Below, one piece after another: positions 22,144 through 30,300 of a DNA stretch of 37,391 nt (the first letter of the stretch is position 1; each line of letters begins with the position of its first letter). The stretch comes from Desulfofustis sp964433645 (lineage in GTDB: Bacteria > Desulfobacterota > Desulfobulbia > Desulfobulbales > Desulfocapsaceae): positions 1 through 37,391 of the forward strand of contig CAYSSK010000025.1 of assembly GCA_964433645.1 (NCBI GenBank), given 5' to 3'. The position numbers and the translations under genes are program-made. The notes beneath the pieces are model-generated. The model was not told where the DNA came from. It saw only the letters and a program-made list of their open reading frames with translations, and did not search any database.

Positions 22144-24108
22144 TCAAGAGGAAAGGTCGACCGGCTGTGGGCGATCAAGGAAAAAGCCCTGGTAGCCGTC
22201 AACCCGCTGTTCGCTCAGCAGTTCGAGCTGGCGTCGATTCTCGATACCCTCGGCAATCACCTTGATGTCGAGACTGTGGGCAACACCGCAGAGCGCCCCA
22301 ATAAAGAAATAACTGTCGCTGTGCTCGTGCTCCAATTCCCGGGTAAAGGCAGCATCGATCTTGACGTAGTCCGGTTTGAGCGACTTGAGATAACTAAAAT
22401 TGCTGAAGCTGCGACCATAATGGTCGAGGCCGAGGCCATGGCCCAGTTCCCTGATTCGTTCGGCAAATCGGCCGGCCGCTTCCAGGTCCTGAACGATCTG
22501 GAATTCGGAAAATTCGAAATAGAGTTTTGGGCCGGTTTTAGCCAAGCCGCCCAGCTTGTAGATCAACCAGTCCGCAAAAGACGGGTCGGCCAGAGAGCCG
22601 GCTGACATGTTGACGGCGAGAGCCGGCACCTTGAAGGCTTCAGGCTGCTTGATCACCAGCGTTGCGAGTTGGCGGTCGAGATCGGTGACCAGGGGGGACC
22701 CTTCAACCACGGGAATAAAGATGCCTGCGGGCACGACCTTGCCGTCTTCGAGAATAATCTGGGAGAACAGTTCCAGATGCATCAGTTCATCCGGAGTTGT
22801 ACTCTGGAACACCTTCTGGGCGCTGACCCGCAGCGATTTTCCGGCGAGCGCCGTGGTGAGCGCTTCGAGCCACCAGCGCTTGCCGCGAACCGCCGTGGCC
22901 CCCGCATCGGCCAGGTCCCTGAGGACCCATTGATTGGGGCCGGCCTGCCGGGCGGAACGAAGGGCCAGATCCGCTTCGGCGAACAAGCTGGTGAGCGATG
23001 CCGACCGCTCATAGCAGATACCGCCAAGGGCGCAGACATTGTCCGAAGAGGTCAGCTGTCCAGCGGCCAGGCGAGCCAGGCCGCCGGTAATAGCCGCTGC
23101 CGCGTCTTCCGTATCTTCCTTGTCGATGTCGGGAAGAAACAGGGCGAAATCACCGCCGCCCAGCCGGGCCGCAATTGACGATACCAACGGAGCGGTCGCC
23201 CCGGCGATAATTCCGGCCGCCTTGCAGACGAGTTCGTCTCCGGCGGCATACCCCCGCAAATTGTTGATTTCCTGCAGGCCATTGAGTTGGACCAGCAGGA
23301 AGGAGCCTTTGCAGGCAACCTCCTGCTGAGCCAAGACAGTATCCACCTGGGCTTCGATATAGCGACGGTTGCCTAACCCGGTCAGGGAATCACCGAAGGC
23401 ACTCTGGCGAAGCTTTTCGGCAATGGCCGCCTGTTCCTGAAACATTTCCCTGACCTTGCCGGTCATGCGATTCATGGTTTCGACGACCTGGCGCAATTCC
23501 CTGGTTCGAGGAAGTTGCTCCTGAATTTCGTATTCCCGACGACAGATGGCTTCCGCCTGTTGTTCGACCCGCCGCAGCGGCCTGAGCAATAACCGCAGAC
23601 CGAGACCACCGAGCACCAGGACGACCACGCCGGTCATCACGAAATAACCGGTTATCAAGACCGCTGTCTGCCACAGCGTCAGGTAGGCATAACCGGGGTG
23701 GCTTTCCACGTAGATGGAGCCGGCCTTTTGCCAACCGGCCATGATAAAGGACTCGGCGCCCGGAAGCGCCAGCGGGATCAGATCGATGAACCAGTCGGGC
23801 ACCTTTCCAATGACAACTTCGAGCTTTCGCTCGGAAATCGTCGAACCCTCCAAATTCCTGACGGTGATCTGCCGGTAATAGCCGCGGTCGAAAATGGCGT
23901 TGAGCATCGTGTCCACCGCCGCGTAATCTGAAGCGGCAATGAAGGGAGACAGGGACAAACCGAGTGAGGTGGCCGTGTCCTGGGCGTGTGATTGCAGCTG
24001 AGTGCTCAGAAAGGATCTGGTGCTTTGAAGCTTGTCCACCCAGACGCCGACAAAAAGTACGAAGAACAATGCCAGCGTGAAGATCAGCAGTTGTCGGTAC
24101 AGGGACAT
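22144..24108 (-). CDS. lapD: LapD-like c-di-GMP receptor with degenerate GGDEF and EAL domains
   Basis: Inner-membrane protein of 654 residues. The start MSLYRQLLIFTLALFFVLFV and ATSLGLSLSPFI are typical of LapD. Helix 1 spans about 8-26; a periplasmic domain follows to about 145 with GW at 125-126, where LapD has the tryptophan that contacts LapG. Then come helix 2 (about 147-172), HAMP, GGDEF (about 240-390) and EAL (about 410-654). The GGDEF motif reads GGGDF, EAL reads ELF and DDFG reads DHYG, so catalysis is unlikely. c-di-GMP binding by the EAL domain would let LapD hold LapG. The ATG at 24108 follows AAGGA by 8 bases. It lies 56 bases after lapG. Confidence 0.93.
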   Translation of the reverse strand: MSLYRQLLIFTLALFFVLFVGVWVDKLQSTRSFLSTQLQSHAQDTATSLGLSLSPFIAASDYAAVDTMLNAIFDRGYYRQITVRNLEGSTISERKLEVVIGKVPDWFIDLIPLALPGAESFIMAGWQKAGSIYVESHPGYAYLTLWQTAVLITGYFVMTGVVVLVLGGLGLRLLLRPLRRVEQQAEAICRREYEIQEQLPRTRELRQVVETMNRMTGKVREMFQEQAAIAEKLRQSAFGDSLTGLGNRRYIEAQVDTVLAQQEVACKGSFLLVQLNGLQEINNLRGYAAGDELVCKAAGIIAGATAPLVSSIAARLGGGDFALFLPDIDKEDTEDAAAAITGGLARLAAGQLTSSDNVCALGGICYERSASLTSLFAEADLALRSARQAGPNQWVLRDLADAGATAVRGKRWWLEALTTALAGKSLRVSAQKVFQSTTPDELMHLELFSQIILEDGKVVPAGIFIPVVEGSPLVTDLDRQLATLVIKQPEAFKVPALAVNMSAGSLADPSFADWLIYKLGGLAKTGPKLYFEFSEFQIVQDLEAAGRFAERIRELGHGLGLDHYGRSFSNFSYLKSLKPDYVKIDAAFTRELEHEHSDSYFFIGALCGVAHSLDIKVIAEGIENRRQLELLSEQRVDGYQGFFLDRPQPVDLSS

Positions 24109-24164
24109 ACGCAAATCCTTACGGGCTTTCGGCCCGATGGCCGTAGGATGCGGGGGAGACCATT

Positions 24165-24845
24165 TCAGTGAAGTTCCTCCGGTAGTCGCTGCAGCAGATC
24201 CTGCCAACGTTTGAGACGGTCGCTCTGACCGACCAGCTGGCCTTTTCCCCGTGTTTTGGCAAGCCACAGGCCGACTCCGTTGAAACTGTAAACCGGGAGC
24301 AAGTCCTGCCGCCGGGAAGCCGGTTCGATCTCGGGAACCAGGTTGTCCAGAATCAACGGTTCCGAACCCGGTCTCTGGTAGTACGTGACGACCATATGCG
24401 CCTGGCCGAGTTTCAGCGATTTGACATAGGTCAGATTCAGCTTGCGCTCGTCAACCCCCATTTTTTTCAGGGTGAAGTATTTGGCCAAAGAGAAGTCCTC
24501 GCAGTCACCGGCGCCGGTCGCCAGAAACTCTACCGGTGTGGCCCAGTAATCCTCCTGCTGCCAGTGGTCGATATCGTCCACAAACGTCATTCTGTTGAAG
24601 AAAGTATTCACCTTTCCCAGTTTTTCCAGATCGCTGACGCTTTCATCCTGCTGGATGAGCCTTTGCCAGGAAAGAAGCCGTTTCCTGGCGTACTCCCCAT
24701 ATCGTATTTCAACCCGGTCCAGGAGCTTAGAGTCGAGTTTGAACCCACTACGGGCCTGCACCGAGATAATGGAGCAGGCGGCCGCTCCCAGGAACATCAC
24801 AAGCAAGCCAAAGCGGAACCATGTTTGCGAACCGAAGCGAATCAC
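24165..24845 (-). CDS. lapG: LapG-like periplasmic cysteine protease
   Basis: Transglutaminase-like cysteine protease (BTLCP family), 226 residues from a GTG at 24845. An N-terminal hydrophobic signal (FGLLVMFLGAAACSIISVQA) should carry it to the periplasm. The catalytic set is Cys115 in GAGDCEDF, His150 in QAHMVV and Asp167 in LILDN; the spacing is close to that of Pseudomonas LapG. Asp114 and Glu116 beside the cysteine fit the calcium-binding pair of the family. It would cut the adhesin at its TAAG site unless held by LapD. The start is uncertain: the GTG has no clear ribosome site, the next in-frame ATG (24797) shortens the signal, and the frame is open upstream to 24992. Confidence 0.92.
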   Translation of the reverse strand: MIRFGSQTWFRFGLLVMFLGAAACSIISVQARSGFKLDSKLLDRVEIRYGEYARKRLLSWQRLIQQDESVSDLEKLGKVNTFFNRMTFVDDIDHWQQEDYWATPVEFLATGAGDCEDFSLAKYFTLKKMGVDERKLNLTYVKSLKLGQAHMVVTYYQRPGSEPLILDNLVPEIEPASRRQDLLPVYSFNGVGLWLAKTRGKGQLVGQSDRLKRWQDLLQRLPEELH

Positions 24846-25088
24846 GTGATCATAACTTGTATTCTTTCTGTACCTTATGGAGTATCTGCAAACACTGTAA
24901 GGCAACCTGACCTGACCCTGGAAATGGCAGGACAACTGCTGCTGTTGAACAAAGACCAGCGTAGTCACCTTTCCAAAGGAGGCAACCGACACCTTTGTCG
25001 CAAAACGGCAACACCGGCTTCGGACAACTATTCGATTTGACTATAAATCGGACAGCTTATCAAGAAAATATAGAAAAAAACCAAAGTG
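24846..25088. other. Intergenic stretch upstream of lapG
   Basis: About 240 bases between the lapE terminator and lapG. It should contain the lapGD promoter; AT-rich bases lie at 24850-24900 and 25020-25090, but I see no convincing -35/-10 pair. No gene is recognised. If lapG started further upstream, part of this stretch would be coding. Confidence 0.35.
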
Positions 25089-25129
25089 AAAAAAAAGACC
25101 CGTAACGAAGCGGCTGCTCGTCACGGGTC
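25089..25129 (-). terminator. Rho-independent terminator of lapE
   Basis: On the minus strand a 12-base stem with one G-U pair (GACCCGTGACGA / TCGTTACGGGTC), with a 9-base loop, runs directly into eight T residues. It begins about 30 bases after the lapE stop and is one of the clearest terminators in the window. Confidence 0.9.
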
Positions 25130-25160
25130 GTGGATGAGAGATTTCGGTATGTTATTGGGA

Positions 25161-26465
25161 CTATTTGTTGTCGGCGATCATCGCCTCCTCCGGCCAGGAG
25201 AGGTCGAATGCACTGACCAGTTCCCCCATGCCGTTGAGAATCCGATACTGGGCCACCATACCGTCGGCTTCCGCCTCGACCATGTCGATCCTGGCGTTAA
25301 TGGCTTCCGCTTCGGTATCCAGAACATCCAGGAGAGTTCGCCTGCCGATATCGAACTGCTTGGAGTAAGCCCCGGCAGTTTCTGAGGTGGCTTTGATATG
25401 ATCGCGCAGATAATCGATCCGGTCAAACACCGACTGGTAAGCCATCCACGACAGTCTCATCGACTCAACTACCTGGCGCTCGGTATTGTTCTTGATTTCC
25501 CGGGCCTCGTTGACCTGCTCTAAGGTTTCAGCCTTTCGGGCTTGGTCACTGAACCCGTTGAAGAGGTTATAGCGGACACGGGCCATGGCGACAAGCTGTT
25601 CGCGCTCACCCTCGATACGGCTGACTTCCTCGTCCCAACGCTGATCGATTTCAAGGTCGACGATTGGATAATAGACCGATTTGGCCACTTCGTACTGCGC
25701 TTTCCTGGCGTTTAGATCGGCCATTGCCGATTTCAGGGTCGGATGCCCGGCCACCGCTCTGTCCAGTGCTTCTTCAAGTGTTGCCGGCATCAGACCTTCC
25801 GGCGGCTGGGGTTTGACCAGATTTTCCGGAAGCTTTCCGACGACTGCCTGGTAATTGGAGTAAGCGTCAAGCAGATTACTCTCGGCAACCACGACGTTTG
25901 CCTGGGCCAGGGAAAGGCGTCCCTGGACCTGGGAGGTATCGGCCTGGCTGCCGACCCCGGAATCACCGCGAAGCCTGATCTGGTCCATGATCCTGAGGTG
26001 CGTCTGCAGGTTTTCCTCGGCGATTTTCTTGAGTTCCTCCTTGCGCAACACGTCGACATAGGCCCGGGCCGCTCCCAGCGCCAGGTTTTCGGATATTCTC
26101 TGGAGCGAATAGGCAGATGAATCCACTCGGGCTCTCTGCCGTTCCACTTCGTTCATGGTGGCAAAACCGCTAAATACGTTTTGCCGCAGGCTGATTACCA
26201 CTTCTCTCGGGTTCAGGGATTCATCTTCGGGTTCCCAATACTCTGCCATCCCGGCCCCCGCCATGACTTCAAGCACGGGGTAATAGCCCGCTTTGGCCTG
26301 GGCGACTTGCTGATCCCGGGCCAGCCGGTTGAAGACCTGGGATCTAACTTGCGGATTGGTTTTTATTACCTCTTCGATCGCTTCGGCGAGCGTTTCTCCC
26401 TGTGCCGAGGTACTGCAGAGCAACACCCCTAACGCCAACAAGCCTGCGGTTTTGAGCGACTTCAT
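25161..26465 (-). CDS. lapE: LapE-like TolC-family outer-membrane channel
   Basis: Outer-membrane efflux protein of 434 residues. It has a signal peptide (MKSLKTAGLLALGVLLCSTS, cut near AQG-ET) and two TolC repeats rich in heptads. The first contains TNPQVRSQVFNRLARDQQVA and the second AVAGHPTLKSAMADLNARKA. It also carries the family segments RQNVFSGFATMNEVERQRAR and RYNLFNGFSDQARKAETLEQ. It should form the outer-membrane exit of the LapB-LapC system. It is transcribed alone, with a perfect AGGAGGT ribosome site before the ATG and its own terminator. It is divergent from the adhesin gene across a 0.93-kb intergenic region. Confidence 0.93.
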   Translation of the reverse strand: MKSLKTAGLLALGVLLCSTSAQGETLAEAIEEVIKTNPQVRSQVFNRLARDQQVAQAKAGYYPVLEVMAGAGMAEYWEPEDESLNPREVVISLRQNVFSGFATMNEVERQRARVDSSAYSLQRISENLALGAARAYVDVLRKEELKKIAEENLQTHLRIMDQIRLRGDSGVGSQADTSQVQGRLSLAQANVVVAESNLLDAYSNYQAVVGKLPENLVKPQPPEGLMPATLEEALDRAVAGHPTLKSAMADLNARKAQYEVAKSVYYPIVDLEIDQRWDEEVSRIEGEREQLVAMARVRYNLFNGFSDQARKAETLEQVNEAREIKNNTERQVVESMRLSWMAYQSVFDRIDYLRDHIKATSETAGAYSKQFDIGRRTLLDVLDTEAEAINARIDMVEAEADGMVAQYRILNGMGELVSAFDLSWPEEAMIADNK

Positions 26466-26599
26466 GTTGACCTCCTATCTACTCTGGTTGTGGTCCTACG
26501 GAAGTTTTTCTTTGCGTGCTTCGTCGCATTCATCATTCAAAAAGGACTGATGGCCTGAGTTTCCCCTGACGGCCCTCCTACAAAGTGACGATGCTTAAA

Positions 26600-26618
26600 G
26601 TCATTGATAATCATTCCG
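26600..26618. promoter_or_regulatory. Fur-box-like site
   Basis: The sequence GTCATTGATAATCATTCCG matches the 19-base Fur consensus GATAATGATAATCATTATC at 13 positions, including an unbroken 11-base core TGATAATCATT. It is about 135 bases upstream of lapE and 775 upstream of lapA. Confidence 0.35.
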
Positions 26619-26965
26619 CTGGAAAAAACATCGGAAAAAATGAGGCTTGGCTAACAGAAGTGAACGAATATGGATAAGAAGTCAATTACCCATGAAACTC
26701 AGCGTGCCGAGAAGGCATCTGCTATTAGTTACCATTGCCCAAGTTCCCAACTGCCTCCAGCAGCTGGCTCCAGCCTGCTTGCCAAAGCCGGGAAACCGTT
26801 AGCCAGGCCATTAGCCCGGCCGTCTCCGTCACCCCTGCCCCCTGGTTGACTGTTAGCAGCTGAGTCTGGTGCGCACGCAAAAATGAGAAGATAGTACCTG
26901 GGTACACTATTCGACCGTTCGTTGGTGAGTATTTTATAGGTCACAAGACCAATGTTTACCGATCC

Positions 26966-26996
26966 GGGGGGGCGTATTCGGGGGGGGGGCGTATTC
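26966..26996. repeat. Paired G-tracts with direct repeat
   Basis: G7-CGTATTC is followed immediately by G10-CGTATTC. The tracts differ only in length. Their position 400 bases upstream of the adhesin start is intergenic. Confidence 0.85.
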
Positions 26997-27105
26997 ATGA
27001 TTGGTCGAATCAGGACTGCTGTTATTCAGGTTGGCTCCCGAGAACCATATCCACACAATTACTCCAGACGTTTCACAATTCTAAAGATTCCCACCCATGG
27101 GTAAC

Positions 27106-27126
27106 GGGCTATTCGGCGAATAGCCC
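27106..27126. promoter_or_regulatory. 21-base palindrome upstream of lapA
   Basis: GGGCTATTCG and CGAATAGCCC form a perfect 10-base inverted repeat around one central G. No T-run follows on either strand, so an operator-like site is more likely than a terminator. Confidence 0.45.
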
Positions 27127-27302
27127 GATCAACGTCAAGAAAGATCCTGCCCCGGCGTCCGGCTGAGTCGCTCTTGGGCGTACTACCCGTTTCTTCCCAA
27201 GAAAACGATTGCTGTTTACCCATTCAAGTGGCGCCGTACCCGGGCATGGACTGGGGTTTTTGAAGGAGAAAATAGTTATATCCTCCTAAAATATACAAAC
27301 TT

Positions 27303-27360
27303 GTACTTTAGTACAATTTCAACACGGAAAAGTACTCCTACAATGTAGTACAAGACGTAC
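27303..27360. promoter_or_regulatory. Cluster of five GTAC motifs in the lapA leader
   Basis: GTAC occurs at 27303, 27311, 27332, 27348 and 27357. The first two form the inverted repeat TTGTAC-TTTA-GTACAA (27301-27316). The cluster ends 32 bases before the lapA start, so it lies in the promoter or leader. Confidence 0.4.
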
Positions 27361-27392
27361 CGCTCAATAGAAGCTCAACGGAGGAGGACATC

Positions 27393-30300
27393 ATGGCAAC
27401 AGAGCAGAATACCGGAACCCAACAAGGCGGTTCTCAAATCATAGGACAGGCAACCATAATATACGGGAATGTTCAGGCAATATCGCCCGAGGGTGTGACT
27501 CGAACCCTGCAGCCCAACGATACCATCTATCTGGGTGATCGGATTATGACCGGCGGTGCCGGCGCTGTTTCGATCGTCTTCAATGATGCCGGCCAGAGCC
27601 GGCTCGACCTGGGTCGGATGACCGACATGGTCATCGACCAGGAAGTTTTCGGCGGCGCCGCGCCGGAGGACATCGCCGCGGCTGCGGCCGAGGTTGAACA
27701 GATCCAGCAGGCCTTGCTGGAAGGCGAACAATTCGATCCGACTACCGATCTGGAAGCGACCGCTGCCGGGCCTGCGGCCGGGGTTCAAGAAGCAGGCGGC
27801 GGCCAGGCCACGGTCCGGTTCGAGCGCATCAACCAGGAGGTCACCCCGGAATCTGGCGCGGAAACCATCGGCGTATCCAGGTCGTTTCTGGACCCGGAAG
27901 CGGGCATCCTCGGAGTAACGCCTCCGGCGCCGCCGACTGTTGCCCCACCAGCCCCGCCCCCGACTCCGGTTGTCTTTGCAGCTGCAGCTGCGGCTGATAC
28001 GGATCCGACGGCCGGCGACCTGGTCGAGACCATCGATGAGGCCAACCTGGCCGAGGGCACCGACCCGGGCGGCGGGCCGACCACGGTAAGCGGCACCCTG
28101 AGCTTCGATTTCGGTCCGGACACTCCCGGTATCCTGGTATTCGGCCCCCAGCAGATCGTTATCGACAACAGCGGCGATTCCATTACCGTGCCCGGCACCT
28201 ATAACGACCTGGTCGTCAACGATGACGGCACCTATTCCTACACCCTGAGCGACAATATCTTCCACCCCAATGCCGGCGCCACCGGCAGCGACGACGTATT
28301 GTCCGACGTCTTCAGCTTTATCGCCTACGACTCCGATGGTGTCGGCAGCACCGGCGCCCCGGGCAGCTTGACCATCAACATTCTCGATGACGGACCGGAA
28401 GTGGTCGGGGACACCACCCGGGTCGTCGAGGAAGAGGCGATGAATTTCTTCGAATCCCCGGACGCCGGGGCCGGCACGACCTATCCGACCCTGTCCCAGG
28501 GCAACCCGGACGAGGATGACGGACCGGAGGACTCGGACTTCAACAATCCGTACCAGAACGATGTCCGCCAGGTGACCGGCGATCTCAACACCATCATTGA
28601 TCTCGGCGCCGACGACGACCTGCCGGCTGCCAAGTTCACCATCGACGGGGCCAAGCTCGAAGGGCTGCCGGCACTGGTTTCCCAGGGCGGCCAGGTGCTC
28701 TACCGGATGAATGCCAACGGCACCACCCTGGAAGCCTATGTCGAGGACACCGGTTATCCTGAAATTCAGGTTATCCCGGTCGATTTCGATCTGGGTCAGG
28801 AGGATCGACCGCCGCAGGGCGAGAATGGGTTCCAGGAAAGCGAACGGGTCGTCTTCACGCTGGACGTGCAGCCGGACGGCACCTATACCTTTACCCTCCA
28901 CGACCAACTTGACCACGTCGAGGGCGACGGTGAAAATACCGGCCTGCAGCTCTTTGAGAGTGACGGTTCGGTAGCGTCCATCGATTTCTCGACGGTGATC
29001 AGCGGCACCGACTCGGACTTCGATCCGATCCCTGACCTGCCCGACGAGACCTTCAACTTCATCGTCGTCGATGACGTACCGGAGGTGGTGGAGACGGCCC
29101 AGTACTACTTCATCTCGGAGTATGCCGGCTACAACAACGTGATCGGCACCTACGAGCTCAATGAGGGTGGTGAACCGGTCAATCCGCAGATCATCGTGCC
29201 CGAGTCCAACGCCCTGGCCAATTTCAGCCAGGCCGACCCGACGTTTAATTACGGCGACGACGGTAATCCGGGCTCGGGTAACGAGTACACCGAAGGCGTC
29301 AACCTCGGCCAGTATCAAGAAGGCACCAAGATGTTCCTGATCGCCGACGGCGCCAAGAACAACGACTTCCCCGAAGGCAGCACCCTGTCCTTCCGCGCCG
29401 GCGGTGACGGCGAGCCGCCGTGGGTACTGCAGATCGACGGCGCGGATGTCGACGAGCTGACCGGGGTCAAAGGCGTCTATTTCATGGACTCCGCCTTTGA
29501 CAGTACCCCGATTGATCTTGACGACTATCCGGGTAACGACGACCCGGATGCCGGCACCCACTTCACCGACCAGTGGGCGATTTCGCCCTGGCCGCAACGG
29601 TTCATCAGCGAGGTTCCGGAATACGGCGGCGAGGTGAGGATCGAGGACCAGAACCTCGGCGACGGCGACTTCGACGATACCGTGCTGCGGGTCGAGAAAG
29701 GACCGGTGGTCAGCGAGTCGCACCTTGATGACGGGACCAAGACGGATCCCAACACCGCCACCACCGCCAGCGGCAATTTCTTTGCCGCATCGGTAGCCGG
29801 TATCCAGTTCGTTACCGGCGCCGACGAGGGGCTGACCCTGAATATCTCCAGCTCCGGGATCTACTCCCCGGACGGCTTTATCGGCAGCGGCGACGCCGAT
29901 GTCGAAGTCGAAGTCAACAAAGATGCGGACAAGGGCGATGCCACCGTGATCAACAGCAGCAACGGCCAGCTCAAGGTGTGGGCCAACGGCGACTGGGAGT
30001 ACACCCTGACCGATAACACGACGGTCCACCCGGACAACGACAAGGGCAGCGCCGACAAGCATGACGGCGATTACGACCGCTTCGCGGCCGACCAGGTCCA
30101 GGATGTCTTCGCGATCACCGCCACCGATTACGACGGCGACTCGGTCGAGACCAACTTCATCGTCAACATCAACGACGACGGACCGGTGGCCGAGGCGAAT
30201 GCGGAACCGATCCTGGTCACGGTCGAGGAAGACGATATGAGCCTCACCAGTGGTGATCCGGGTCCGGACCAGTCCGAGGGTATCAACGAGGACCTCTCCG

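Larger units (their letters stand above)
26466..27392. other. Long lapE-lapA intergenic region, no gene recognised
   Basis: This 927-base divergent region has no credible gene; a 60-codon minus-strand frame around 26725-26907 has no ribosome site or familiar features. It contains a Fur-box-like sequence (26600-26618), two G-tracts with a repeated CGTATTC (26966-26996), a 21-base palindrome (27106-27126) and five GTAC motifs in 58 bases (27303-27360). The last 120 bases before lapA are AT-rich and probably hold its promoter, but no strong -35/-10 pair stands out. Confidence 0.6.

Noticed and set aside
26700..26850. A GEMM-like stretch with CCAAAGCCGGGAAACC
   Set aside because: Only a few bases resemble the aptamer; the required helices and the tetraloop/receptor could not be drawn.
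26725..26998. Short minus-strand frames in the lapE-lapA gap
   Set aside because: They cross the G-tracts, have no ribosome site and no familiar sequence; likely non-coding.
27070..27240. Possible c-di-GMP riboswitch in the lapA leader
   Set aside because: It would fit the biology, but the conserved GEMM-I segments (for example the GCAAAGCC box with its partner stems) were not found. A covariance-model search would decide.
27200..27260. Possible sigma54 promoter (TGGC...GGGCA) before lapA
   Set aside because: The GG and GC elements are two bases too far apart for a -24/-12 promoter.
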